Positions 36,613-45,171 of a stretch of 64,000 nt of DNA are shown piece after piece; the first letter of the stretch is position 1, and each line of letters begins with the position of its first letter. The notes below the pieces were generated by a model. That model did not search any database, was not told the DNA's origin, and worked only from the letters and a program-made list of their open reading frames with translations. Both the position numbers and the translations under genes were made by a program. The stretch covers positions 558,001 to 622,000 of the forward strand of contig NZ_VIWX01000002.1 of NCBI RefSeq assembly GCF_007829955.1, given 5' to 3'. Source of the stretch: Saccharopolyspora dendranthemae (GTDB taxonomy: Bacteria > Actinomycetota > Actinomycetes > Mycobacteriales > Pseudonocardiaceae).

Positions 36613-37650
36613 ATGTCCGAGATCTTGCTGTCCCAGCTCTCGCACGTGGAGCTGATCAGCCCGAAGCCCGCCGAGACCGTGCAGTGGATGAAGGAGGTCT
36701 TCGGGCTGGAGGAGACCACCCGCGAGGGCCAGTCGGTGTACCTGCGCGGCTGGGCGGAGTGGCTGCACTCCAGCCTGATCATCACCGAGGGGCTCGAACC
36801 CGGCGTCGGCCGGATCGGCTGGCGCACCTACGGCCCGGGGGATCCGGAGATCGTCGCCCAGCGCCTCGCCGACACCGAAGAGGCCGTCGGCTGGGTCGAC
36901 GACTGGCCCGGGCACGGCGCGACCTACCAGTACCGCGCCCCGCACGGCCGCCATCTGCACGAGGTGTTCTGGGACGTCGACCGCTACCAGGCTCCCCCGG
37001 AGAAGCGGGAACCGACGATCAAGAACCGGCCGCAGCGCTTCTCAGGAACGGGAATCGGAGCCCGCTACCTCGACCACGTCACCATGCCGACCCGGAACAT
37101 GCGCGGCGACATCGACTTCTACACGAACCTGGGCGCCCGCCACACCGCGCAGACCGAGGTCGAACCGGGCTTCGAGGTGTTCTCCACCTTGACCTGCAAC
37201 GGTATTCGCTCCACCCACGACCTCGCGCTCGTGCCCGACTTCAGCGGCATGACCGGACGTGCTCACCACATCGCCTTCCGCGTCGACCAGCGCCAGGACG
37301 TGGAGCGGGCGGCCGAGATCTTCCTGGCCAACGACACGCCGATCGAGTTCGGCCCGGGCGTCCACGGCATCGACGAGATCACCTACCTCTACGTCCGCGA
37401 ACCCGGCGGGTTCCGGATGGAGATCAACGCGGGTGGCTGGATCAACAGCATGCCGGACTGGGAGACGACCACCTACCAGGCCGCCGGCGGCAACCCGGGG
37501 CAGAGCATCTGGCGCAACGTGGAGGCGCCCGAGGGCTTCCACGACGCCTGGCCGCTGCCGGCGGGGGAGGCCGCGGTGCGGCAGGACGCGGCAGTGGCGG
37601 CCGAGAGCGTGCGGGACTTCTTCGGCGACCAGGTGGGCGGCGCGCGATGA
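36613..37650 (+). CDS. Type I extradiol (catechol 2,3-) dioxygenase
   Basis: 345 residues with GAGGAG before the ATG. Two vicinal-oxygen-chelate repeats: an N-terminal non-catalytic domain (LSHVELISPKPAETVQWM) and a C-terminal catalytic domain with the Fe(II) ligands expected at His in YLDHVTM, His in GRAHHIAFRV and Glu in GFRMEINAGG. The enzyme opens a catechol ring meta to the hydroxyls. The true substrate (catechol, homoprotocatechuate, hydroxylated heteroaromatic) is unknown. It is the ring-cleaving step between the FAD hydroxylase (next gene) and the FAH enzymes. Confidence 0.9.
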   Translation: MSEILLSQLSHVELISPKPAETVQWMKEVFGLEETTREGQSVYLRGWAEWLHSSLIITEGLEPGVGRIGWRTYGPGDPEIVAQRLADTEEAVGWVDDWPGHGATYQYRAPHGRHLHEVFWDVDRYQAPPEKREPTIKNRPQRFSGTGIGARYLDHVTMPTRNMRGDIDFYTNLGARHTAQTEVEPGFEVFSTLTCNGIRSTHDLALVPDFSGMTGRAHHIAFRVDQRQDVERAAEIFLANDTPIEFGPGVHGIDEITYLYVREPGGFRMEINAGGWINSMPDWETTTYQAAGGNPGQSIWRNVEAPEGFHDAWPLPAGEAAVRQDAAVAAESVRDFFGDQVGGAR

Positions 37651-38774
37651 GCGTGCGACGGGTGCTGGTCGTCGGCGGTGGGATCGGTGGGCTGTCGGCG
37701 GCGGTGGCGTTGCGTCGGGTCGGTGTGGAGGTCGACCTGATCGAGAAGGACGCCGAGTGGTCGGTCTACGGGGTTGGGATCATCCAGCCCGGCAACGCGT
37801 TGCGCGCGTTGGATCGGCTCGGCCTCGCCGAGGACTGCGTGGTGCAGGGGCATCCGATCGTGGGGATGCGCAGGTGGAGCGCCGACGGCACCACCGTCCT
37901 GGGGGAGACCGACTTCCCACCTGCGGTGCCGGGTCTTCCGCCGAACAACGGCATCACCCGACGGCGCCTGCACGACATCCTGGTGGCGGCCGCGGACAGC
38001 GCAGGCGCTCACGTCCGCACGGGTGTCAGCGCGACCGCGGTGGAGCAGGACTCGGAGGGCGCGCACGTCGGGTTCAGCGACGGGCAGCACCACAGCTACG
38101 ACCTGGTGGTGGGAGCGGACGGGCTGTACTCGCGGCTGCGCGAGCAGATCTTCGGCGACGACGTCAAGGCGAAGTTCACCGGTCAGGTCGCCTGGCGCAT
38201 CAACCTGCCGCGGATCCCCGGACTCGACCGGCTCTGGATGTACCGGGGAGCGCGGGGGAGCGCGGGGTTCGTCCCGCTGGCGCATGACCTGATGTACATG
38301 CTCACGATCGAGAAGGTGCCCGACGGCGCACCGGTCCGCCTGCCACGGGAAGGCCTCGCCTCCGAGTACCGCAACCGGCTCGCCGAGTACGGGGGAGCGG
38401 TCGCCGAACACCGCGAGCTGGTCCGCGACGACGCGGAGGTCGTCTACCGCCCGGTCGAGAACATCTTGCTTCCCGCGCCCTGGCACCGAGGACGCGTCCT
38501 GCTGATCGGCGACGCGGCCCACGGCACCTCACCGCACTGCGGTCAAGGTGGCGCCCAAGCCATCGAGGACGGAGTCGTGCTCGCCGAGGAGGTCGCGACA
38601 GGACTCCCGATCGAGCAGGTCCTCGACGGCTTCATGAACCGGCGCTTCGACCGCTGCAAGGCCATCGTCGAAGGCTCCGAACGCATCGGCTCGTGGGAAC
38701 AGGACCACACCCTCGACATCGACCCCGATGCGGTGGCCTACGAGGTCGCCGTGGCCGCGATGGCCCCGCTGTGA
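37647..38774 (+). CDS. FAD-dependent aromatic monooxygenase
   Basis: 375 residues, ATG overlapping the dioxygenase stop. A group A flavoprotein hydroxylase: GxGxxG in VLVVGGGIGGLSAAVAL at residues 6-22, the GADG motif (VVGADGLYSRLR) near 155, and LIGDAAHGTSPHCGQGG near 290. Members include salicylate, 3-hydroxybenzoate and 6-hydroxynicotinate hydroxylases. It probably makes the dihydroxylated ring that the dioxygenase cleaves, using NAD(P)H and O2. Confidence 0.9.
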   Translation: MSVRRVLVVGGGIGGLSAAVALRRVGVEVDLIEKDAEWSVYGVGIIQPGNALRALDRLGLAEDCVVQGHPIVGMRRWSADGTTVLGETDFPPAVPGLPPNNGITRRRLHDILVAAADSAGAHVRTGVSATAVEQDSEGAHVGFSDGQHHSYDLVVGADGLYSRLREQIFGDDVKAKFTGQVAWRINLPRIPGLDRLWMYRGARGSAGFVPLAHDLMYMLTIEKVPDGAPVRLPREGLASEYRNRLAEYGGAVAEHRELVRDDAEVVYRPVENILLPAPWHRGRVLLIGDAAHGTSPHCGQGGAQAIEDGVVLAEEVATGLPIEQVLDGFMNRRFDRCKAIVEGSERIGSWEQDHTLDIDPDAVAYEVAVAAMAPL

Positions 38775-38809
38775 CCGGCCCGGCTCAACCGGGGGTCGGA
38801 GGAGAGCCG

Positions 38810-39823
38810 ATGCCCCGCACCGTCCCGGCGGTCGACGTCCACGCCCACCTCGGGGTGCCCGCGGTCGACGAGTTGATCGCCGACGAGCCGGGTCTCGCCC
38901 GGCAGCGAGCGATCGACGGAGCGTCTCTGGGACCGGAGTCGGCAGCCTGCAACGCGGAGCAGATCGGCGCTCTCGCCGCGAAGCTGACCGACGTGGACCT
39001 GCGCATCGCTGCGATGGACCGCGCGGGTGTGGATGTGCAAGCGGTGAGTCCGGTGCCGCTGCCGCACACCTGGGCGCCTCGGGAGCTGGCCACGCGCATC
39101 GCTGCGCTCACCAACGAGGCGGTCGCCGAGTTCTGCGCACGACGACCGGACCGGTTCGTGGGCATCGGTGCGGTCTCGCTGCAGCATCCCGATCTCGCCG
39201 CCCGCCAGTTGCGAACCGCGGTGCGGGAGCGGGGAATCCGCGGGGTGCAGATCTCCACCGTGGCAGCGCCCGGCATCGAACTCGACCACCCGTCCCTGGC
39301 TGAGTTCTGGGCAGCCGCCGAGGAACTCGACGCGGCCGTGCTGATCCATCCGTGGGGCTGCACCCTGGGCGAACGGCTCAACGCCTACTACCTGTTCAAC
39401 ACCGTCGGAAACCCCGTCGAAACGGCCCTCGCCCTGTCGCGGCTCGCGTTCTCCGGCTTGCTGGAACGGCACCCGCGACTGCGGATCTGGTCAGCGCACG
39501 GAGGCGGATATCTCGGCAGTCACCTCGTCCGCGCCGACCACGCCTGGTCGGTGCGCGGCGATGCGCGCACCACCGAAGCACCACCGAGCGAGCTGCTGCG
39601 CCGCACCTTCGTCGACTCCCTGGTCTACACGCCTCACCAGCTGCGTCACCTGGTGGAGACGATGGGCGCCGGGAGCGTCACGCTCGGCAGCGACTACCCC
39701 TTCGACATGGGCGTCGAGGACCCGGTGGATCGCCTGCTCGCGGCCGGATTGGACGTCGAGACCAGCGAGGCGATCCGAGGTCGCAACGCGGAACGACTGC
39801 TCGGCCCTCTGCCGGGCCGATGA
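38810..39823 (+). CDS. Amidohydrolase 2 family (ACMSD-like) decarboxylase/hydrolase
   Basis: 337 residues from ATG 38810, chosen for the GGAGGA six bases upstream. A coupled GTG at 38771 overlapping the hydroxylase stop would add 13 residues. TIM-barrel metal enzyme: VDVHAHLG metal-binding HxH at the N-terminus, LIHPWGC in the middle, WSAHGGGYLG and GSDYPFDMG with the C-terminal Asp. Relatives decarboxylate aminocarboxymuconate semialdehyde, gamma-resorcylate or uracil carboxylate. As the last gene of the operon it may remove a carboxyl from the ring or from the cleavage product. Confidence 0.88.
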   Translation: MPRTVPAVDVHAHLGVPAVDELIADEPGLARQRAIDGASLGPESAACNAEQIGALAAKLTDVDLRIAAMDRAGVDVQAVSPVPLPHTWAPRELATRIAALTNEAVAEFCARRPDRFVGIGAVSLQHPDLAARQLRTAVRERGIRGVQISTVAAPGIELDHPSLAEFWAAAEELDAAVLIHPWGCTLGERLNAYYLFNTVGNPVETALALSRLAFSGLLERHPRLRIWSAHGGGYLGSHLVRADHAWSVRGDARTTEAPPSELLRRTFVDSLVYTPHQLRHLVETMGAGSVTLGSDYPFDMGVEDPVDRLLAAGLDVETSEAIRGRNAERLLGPLPGR

Positions 39824-39980
39824 GTTCACTCGAGGCCGCCTTAGCGGGCAGCCCGACCAGACCCGATTTCCACTCCGGGCAGTCCCCGGGTTCTACAGTG
39901 GCGCGGTGGGGCGCTGCGGTGCCCCCCCGGCGACCGCGAAGGCCGCCACCGTCAGCGACGAGCGAGCGGAAGGTTCGACG

Positions 39981-40904
39981 ATGGAAAAACGTCGGCTCGG
40001 TGCCGAGGGGCCAGAGCTGTCCGTGATCGGCCTGGGATGCAACAACTTCGGGATGAAGCTGGAGCTGGAGGATTCCCGCGCCGTGCTGGAAGCGGCCCTG
40101 GAGAACGGGATCACCCACCTCGACACCGCCGAGATGTACGGCGGCGGCCGGTCCGAGGAGATCATCGGCGAGTGCCTGGGGTCTCGCCGTGACGACGTGG
40201 TCATCGCGACGAAGTTCACGCCCCGGCCCCAAGACGAGCCCTACACCCCGGGAGCGCTGGCCAAGCGCATTCGCGAGGCCTGCGAGGGCAGCCTGCGACG
40301 GCTGCGCACCGACCGCATCGACGTCTACTACCAGCACTACCCGGACGCCGAGGGCCCGCAGGAAGAGGCGCTCGTCGCCCTCGACGAACTCGTGCGGGCC
40401 GGCAAGGTCCTGCACGTGGCGTCGTCGAACGTCTCGGCCGAGCAGATCGACCAGGCGCAGGAGATCGCCGATCAGGGGTCGCTGTCGCGGTTCATCGGCA
40501 CCCAGATCGAGTGGAGCCTGCTCAACCGCGACGTCGAAGCCGAGATCGTGCCCGCCGCGCGCCGCAACGATCTCGGTGTGGTGCCCTACTTCCCGCTGGC
40601 CTCGGGCCTGCTGACCGGCAAGTACCGCAAGGGCGAGGCCTTCCCGGAGGGCAGCCGCTTCGACAAGCTGAAGCCTCTGGCAGACCGTGTCGTCAGCGAC
40701 GAGAACTTCGACCAGGTCGAACGCCTGACCGCCTTCGCCGAAGAACGCGGCCACACGATCCTGGAACTCGCCGTCGCCTGGCTCGTGGCGCAGGAACCCG
40801 TCACCTCGGTGATCACCGGCGCGACCCGCCCCGAGCAGGTCCGCGCCAACGTCGCCGCCGCGCAGTGGCAGATGACCGCGGAGGACCTCGCCGCCATCCC
40901 GTGA
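39981..40904 (+). CDS. Aldo/keto reductase
   Basis: 307 residues from ATG 39981, 157 bp after the operon, so possibly with its own promoter. NADPH-dependent TIM-barrel oxidoreductase: LGLGCNNFG start, FDTAEMYG-equivalent at HLDTAEMYGGG (catalytic Asp and Tyr), VIATKF (catalytic Lys), DVYYQHYPD (catalytic His), and IGTQIEWSLLNR and SVITGATRPEQ for cofactor binding. Closest in type to the AKR subfamilies that reduce aldehydes and ketones of varied origin. It could detoxify semialdehydes from ring cleavage or be unrelated. Confidence 0.92.
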   Translation: MEKRRLGAEGPELSVIGLGCNNFGMKLELEDSRAVLEAALENGITHLDTAEMYGGGRSEEIIGECLGSRRDDVVIATKFTPRPQDEPYTPGALAKRIREACEGSLRRLRTDRIDVYYQHYPDAEGPQEEALVALDELVRAGKVLHVASSNVSAEQIDQAQEIADQGSLSRFIGTQIEWSLLNRDVEAEIVPAARRNDLGVVPYFPLASGLLTGKYRKGEAFPEGSRFDKLKPLADRVVSDENFDQVERLTAFAEERGHTILELAVAWLVAQEPVTSVITGATRPEQVRANVAAAQWQMTAEDLAAIP

Positions 40905-40916
40905 TCGCAACCGATG

Positions 40917-40949
40917 CCCGGGGGCGGGCCTGACCGGTTCGCCCCCGGG
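40917..40949. terminator. Strong bidirectional terminator
   Basis: CCCGGGGGCG (40917-40926) and CGCCCCCGGG (40940-40949) form a perfect 10-bp stem with a 13-base loop, exactly between the converging aldo/keto reductase gene and the end of the injection-system operon. Confidence 0.8.
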
Positions 40950-40999
40950 TCCGCACGTTCTCGTGGTGCCGGTGAGCGTCTTCGCCGGGCCGAGCGGTG

Positions 41000-41923
41000 T
41001 CAGCCGCGCTGGAAGAATTCGACCAGGGACGTGGCGATGTGCTTGCCCTCGGTGAGGTCCGTTGCTTCGCGCACGACGATGCGGACGCGGGTGACGTCGC
41101 TGGTGCCGATGTAGATCTTGGGCTGGCTTGGCTGGTCGGCGAGGCCGGTGCTGATCGTGCGGGTGCTTCCGTCGGCCTGGGTGATGATGATGTCCAGCTT
41201 GGACGGCCTGGCCTGCGCGGCGAATCCGTCCGGCTTCGATGACGGGCCGATGTGCACCAGCATCCCGACCAGGCGGAACGGCTGGTCGAAGTCGAAGTCC
41301 GCCCATGCGCCGGGACCGGGGGCACCCCAGTAGACGTCGGTGCGCACGTCGGTGAGGGCGCCTGCCGGGTGGCCGGGGACCGAGTCGCTGGCGGTGACCG
41401 ACGTCGGTGCGACGGGCACCGCCTCGGAGGTCTTGTCCAGCACGTCCTGCACCGCCTCCTTGCCCAGCGGGTAGAGCAGCAGAGCGGCGACCACCAGCAG
41501 GATCACCGCGGCGAGGATCACCAGTCGCCGCCAGAGCTTGTGGCGGTCGTGGTTGCTGAGCCGCCTGGACTGCTTTCGCGGGGTGGCCGGCCCGGTCGGG
41601 TGGAGCTGGTGGGCGCAGCGTCGGCAGAACCGCCGGTCCGGCGGATTGGCGGTCCCGCAGGACGGGCAGGGCGGACCGTCCTGCACCGCCTCCTCGACCG
41701 GGGCGGTCGATTCGGGGCGCGGTGCGACCGGTTCGGCCGGCTGCACGGCCTCGGGTTGTTCCGGCTGCGCGACGGGGATGCGCCGGGTCGGAGCCTCCGA
41801 TGACGGCGGCGAGGTGGTTCCGGTGCCGGCGCCTTCGGCCTCCCAGCCCAGGTAGGTACCGCAGGTGCCGCAGAAGTCGTCGTCGCGGGCGACCTGCGCG
41901 CCGCATGTCGGGCAGGAACGCAT
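41000..41923 (-). CDS. Zinc-ribbon membrane protein with discoidin-like C-terminus
   Basis: 307 residues, last gene of the eCIS operon. Two CxxC...CxxC zinc ribbons (Cys4, 7, 18, 21 and Cys86, 89, 100, 103), a proline-rich linker between them, one transmembrane helix at about 134-153, and a C-terminal beta domain (about 175-305) that resembles F5/8-type C (discoidin) modules: DVYWGAPGPGAWADFDF and IYIGTSDVTRVRIVV. The ribbons should be cytoplasmic and the beta domain outside. A membrane docking or sensing part of the injection system is a reasonable guess. It starts 4 bp after the preceding stop. Confidence 0.7.
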   Translation of the reverse strand: MRSCPTCGAQVARDDDFCGTCGTYLGWEAEGAGTGTTSPPSSEAPTRRIPVAQPEQPEAVQPAEPVAPRPESTAPVEEAVQDGPPCPSCGTANPPDRRFCRRCAHQLHPTGPATPRKQSRRLSNHDRHKLWRRLVILAAVILLVVAALLLYPLGKEAVQDVLDKTSEAVPVAPTSVTASDSVPGHPAGALTDVRTDVYWGAPGPGAWADFDFDQPFRLVGMLVHIGPSSKPDGFAAQARPSKLDIIITQADGSTRTISTGLADQPSQPKIYIGTSDVTRVRIVVREATDLTEGKHIATSLVEFFQRG

Positions 41924-41927
41924 CGCG

Positions 41928-42488
41928 CTATCCCCTTCGCTGCTGAGGTGGACCGGGCAGGACCTCGACGGTGCAGGTGAGGTGCACCGGGCGGGCGGAC
42001 TCGACCAGCGCGGTCACCTTGTGCCGGTCCACCTCCGACCGGCCGGGCCAGACCTGCACCACCACACCGGTGACGGCGGTGCCGGGAAGTGCCGTGCCGG
42101 GCCGGGTGGACCACGCCGAACCCGGACCGTCGAGGACGCGCGCCTGCACGCCCGCGCACAGCCGCAGCAGATCGACGAGCCCGTGCGCGGTGCCGCGCTG
42201 CCGGTGCAGCTCGACCGCTCTGCGCAGCACCGCCCGGCGCAGCTCCAGCGGCCACGCCGGGTCGAGCTCGACGGCGACCCACTCCGCCAGCCAGCCCGCG
42301 AAATCCGCCGGGGTCACCCGCGGATCGAAGTAGTGCGCCAGGTTGTCCAAGGTCGACAGGATCGGCGCGAGGACCTGGTCCAGGCCCGCGGTGAAGCGTT
42401 GTGCGAAGTCGTCCTCGGCGTACATCGCCGGGAGCAGCGTGCCCAGCGGGTAGCGGCTCGGCAGGCCGGGGACGGCGTGCCTGGTCAT
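41928..42488 (-). CDS. eCIS baseplate protein, phage tail protein I type
   Basis: 186 residues; ATG at 42488 overlaps the stop of the baseplate J gene. The first half (PSRYPLGTLLPAMYAEDDFAQRF, then FAGWLAEWVAVELDPAWP) is the hallmark of phage tail protein I (gpI) homologues next to Afp12-like genes in eCIS. LRRAVLRRAVELHRQRGTAHGL is the following helical motif. gpI contributes to the outer baseplate wedge. Confidence 0.83.
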   Translation of the reverse strand: MTRHAVPGLPSRYPLGTLLPAMYAEDDFAQRFTAGLDQVLAPILSTLDNLAHYFDPRVTPADFAGWLAEWVAVELDPAWPLELRRAVLRRAVELHRQRGTAHGLVDLLRLCAGVQARVLDGPGSAWSTRPGTALPGTAVTGVVVQVWPGRSEVDRHKVTALVESARPVHLTCTVEVLPGPPQQRRG

Positions 42489-44440
42489 CCGGTCACCTCG
42501 CCCGCGGGCTGCACCATGACCTGGTGCTGGTGGGAGAAGACCAGCGCGTGTGCGGCCAGATCCACGCGGTCCACCGGCGATCCGCGCTGGCCGGTGATCG
42601 GGTCGGCGGGGAACAGGCGGACCTCGTCGACCAGATCCGCGCCCGGAACCCGCTGCAGCACCGCGAACACCTCGCCCAGCTGCACCGGACGGCCGAACGG
42701 CCAACCGGTTTCGTCGATGCCACCGCGCAGCGGGTTGAGGTAGTGGTACAACGCTGCCAGGGCATCGTGTCGCACCGGGTTGAGGTCGGGGCGTGCGGAT
42801 CGGATCCGCGCCACGACGGTGATGCCCTGGAAGAACGGCGGTTCCACGATCAGCCGTGTCCCCAGCAGCCTGCGCTCGTCCAGCCGGGCGGCGATCGTGG
42901 CGAGCAGCTGCTCGGTCGGCACCAGCTGCTCGAAGCGCAGCTGGTCGCCGGAGTCGGCGACCACGTCGGGCACGACCAGCACCCGCGCCGCACCGGGCTC
43001 CTGCCCGGCGGGCAGGCAGCGGATCCGGGCGGCGGCCGGGGCCGCCTGCCGCGCGATCTGCTCGTAGTCGTCGGCGGTCACCGCGCGCTCCTGCACGCGG
43101 AGCTGGTTCGGTGCGCGCACTTTCGCCTCCGCGACGGTCTCGCCGTCCACGCCGCCGGACGCGGCCTCGCGATTGTCGACGCTGGAGATGTAGGGCACCG
43201 AGCTGCGCAGCACCGAGATCGCGCCGCGAGCGACGTTGCCCGCCCGGCCTCCACCGGTGCGGTAGGTCGGCACCCTGATCTGCGCTCCCTTCGGCGGCAC
43301 CGCGCCGAAGGCCGTCAGGGAGCCGTCGGGGGCGCGCACCGCAGGCGGGAAGCCGAACTCGCCGTTGGTGGCGTCCAGCGTGACGTGCCGGTCGGTGGGC
43401 GCGGACTCGCCGAAGTGCTCCACGACGCCCCAGTCCTGCCAGCCCTCGCCGACCGAGACCTGGACGACCACCGGTTCGCCGTCGGTGAGCACCGGAGCCC
43501 GGTCGAGCCGGAAGTGCTGCCCTGCAACGCCCTCCGACACTCCCAGCGGAGCGTCGGTGATGGTCTCCGCGTGCTCGACGCGGGTGATGCCGCCGATCGT
43601 GAATGCCTCCGCCACCCGCACCGTCGGCGACTCCGAGTAGAACGGCTGGTCCTCCACCGGCTCGACGACCCGGCAGCGCAACCAGCCCGCCTGCACCCCG
43701 GCCACCACCGACGGGCTGTGCCCGGCGGGCACGTGCAGCAGCACCTCGCCGGGCCGGTTGAGCCCGCCGGTGGCGTCGTCGAACACCGCGCACTCCGTCC
43801 AGCGCATCCCGTCCCACGACTCCCAGGCCAGCGGCGGCTGCCGGGGATCGACGCCGATGCCCTCGACCTGGCTGTCCAGCCGCACCGCCACCACGCAGCG
43901 CGGCACCGCGTTGGACAGCCCGAACAGCATCGCGTCGCCGACGGCCGGTTCGGCTTGGAAGCACGGCACGTCCCGGCCCACGTCCAGGTCCTTCGTCCGG
44001 TTCGCCTGCTCGCCCGCCGCCGAGATCGTCACCAGCGACTTGAGCTCGCACGGCACGATCGGCAGGTCCTCGGTGGTGCCGAACACCACCGCGTCCCCGG
44101 TCTCCGACCGCGCGGTGGCGACCTCCGTCCCGCTCGGCAGCAGCACCGTCTCCGCCTGCGCCGCCGACAGCCAGAAGGTCACGTCCGCGCGCGCCGCCGC
44201 CGGCGGGAACAGCCGCACGCCCAGCAGGTCCAGGAACGCCAGGTAGTTCTTCTCCGGAACCCGGTTGAGCCGGTACACCAGCTGGTCCACCATCTGCGCG
44301 AACGTCTCGATGAGGGTGACGCCCGGGTCGGAGACGTTGTGATCGGTCCACTCCGGTGCCCGCTGCTGCACGTAGCGCTTGGCCTCGTCGACGAGCTGCT
44401 GGAACCGGCGATCGTCCAGGTTCGGCGTGGGCAGTGCCAT
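42485..44440 (-). CDS. eCIS baseplate J-like protein (Afp11/12 class)
   Basis: 651 residues. N-terminal LDDRRFQQLVDEAKRYV and WTDHNVSDPGVTLIE are characteristic of the putative baseplate assembly proteins of contractile injection systems. A central region with repeated beta-strands and the later GxxxVLRSSVPYISSV/NREAASGGVDGE segment match the gpJ family. Wedge proteins of this kind link the hub to the sheath. Both ends overlap or abut their neighbours (gp25 upstream, gpI downstream). Only one large J-like protein is present. Confidence 0.88.
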   Translation of the reverse strand: MALPTPNLDDRRFQQLVDEAKRYVQQRAPEWTDHNVSDPGVTLIETFAQMVDQLVYRLNRVPEKNYLAFLDLLGVRLFPPAAARADVTFWLSAAQAETVLLPSGTEVATARSETGDAVVFGTTEDLPIVPCELKSLVTISAAGEQANRTKDLDVGRDVPCFQAEPAVGDAMLFGLSNAVPRCVVAVRLDSQVEGIGVDPRQPPLAWESWDGMRWTECAVFDDATGGLNRPGEVLLHVPAGHSPSVVAGVQAGWLRCRVVEPVEDQPFYSESPTVRVAEAFTIGGITRVEHAETITDAPLGVSEGVAGQHFRLDRAPVLTDGEPVVVQVSVGEGWQDWGVVEHFGESAPTDRHVTLDATNGEFGFPPAVRAPDGSLTAFGAVPPKGAQIRVPTYRTGGGRAGNVARGAISVLRSSVPYISSVDNREAASGGVDGETVAEAKVRAPNQLRVQERAVTADDYEQIARQAAPAAARIRCLPAGQEPGAARVLVVPDVVADSGDQLRFEQLVPTEQLLATIAARLDERRLLGTRLIVEPPFFQGITVVARIRSARPDLNPVRHDALAALYHYLNPLRGGIDETGWPFGRPVQLGEVFAVLQRVPGADLVDEVRLFPADPITGQRGSPVDRVDLAAHALVFSHQHQVMVQPAGEVTG

Positions 44441-44850
44441 CAGTCGGCATCTCCGTCGTTGTGCGGGATCGTGTAGAAGGGGAAGACGAGGTTGCGGCGA
44501 TCGTTGGTGGCGCGCAGCGTGTAGTGCACGTCGATGTAGAGCACGCCGTCGTCGACGGCGTCGAACGCGATCACCACGTCGGACACCTCGATCCGGGGTT
44601 CCCAGCGCAGCAGTGCGGCCCGCACTTCGTAGGCGATGCGCCCGGCCGTGGCGCCGTCGCCCGGGGCGAAGACGTGGTCGTGGATGCCGCAGCCGAACTC
44701 CGGGCGCATCGGGCGCTCGCCCGGTGCCGTGCCCAGCACCAGGCGGATCGCCTCCTCGATCTCCTGCTCCCGCTCGACCATGCCGATCCCGCCGGTCGCG
44801 CCCACCCGCAGCGGGAAACCCCAGCCACGGCCGATGAACCGATCGCTCAC
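44440..44850 (-). CDS. gp25-like baseplate wedge protein
   Basis: 136 residues from GTG 44850, which overlaps the PAAR gene stop (GTGA). GPW/gp25 family: GRGWGFPLRVG start, EREQEIEEAIRLVLGTAPGERPMRPEFGCG (seen here as the EAIRLVLGT and RPEFGCG motifs), and a C-terminal strand set. gp25 homologues nucleate sheath attachment at the baseplate (Afp9 position). Confidence 0.9.
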   Translation of the reverse strand: MSDRFIGRGWGFPLRVGATGGIGMVEREQEIEEAIRLVLGTAPGERPMRPEFGCGIHDHVFAPGDGATAGRIAYEVRAALLRWEPRIEVSDVVIAFDAVDDGVLYIDVHYTLRATNDRRNLVFPFYTIPHNDGDAD

Positions 44851-45158
44851 ATCGGCCCCCCGATCAGCACGTTCACCGCACCGCCCAGGACCTGGGCCCC
44901 GCAGGTGGTCTTGTCGCCGAAGCAGGCCGCCGGGAACCCGCCGATGAGCACCACGTTGAGACCCGGAGCGCTGGGCATGATCACGTTGCCTCCGCTGATC
45001 ACGGCGTGCGGCGGGACCGGGCACACGATCTGACTCCCCACCACCGCAGCGGGTTTCCCGCCGATGAACACGGTGGCGATGGCCTGCGCGTTGACCCGGG
45101 GCGGGCCGACGGTGCCGCCGTGGTTGGTGGGGTCGCCGACTCGAGCGGCAGGGGGCAT
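44847..45158 (-). CDS. PAAR-domain spike tip protein
   Basis: 103 residues. PPAARVGDPTNHGG at the N-terminus and repeated GG/PAAVVGSQIVCPVPPH and GGFPAACFGDKTTCG hairpins are typical PAAR, with several Cys/His able to bind the tip metal ion. It caps the VgrG-like spike encoded just upstream and sharpens the puncturing tip (Afp10 position). Confidence 0.92.
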   Translation of the reverse strand: MPPAARVGDPTNHGGTVGPPRVNAQAIATVFIGGKPAAVVGSQIVCPVPPHAVISGGNVIMPSAPGLNVVLIGGFPAACFGDKTTCGAQVLGGAVNVLIGGPM

Positions 45159-45171
45159 CGCGAGCTCCTCG

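Noticed and set aside
39867..39899. A promoter before the aldo/keto reductase (TTTCCA ... TACAGT)
   Set aside because: The spacing between the two hexamers is about 21 bp and neither is close to consensus, so it is not listed as a feature.
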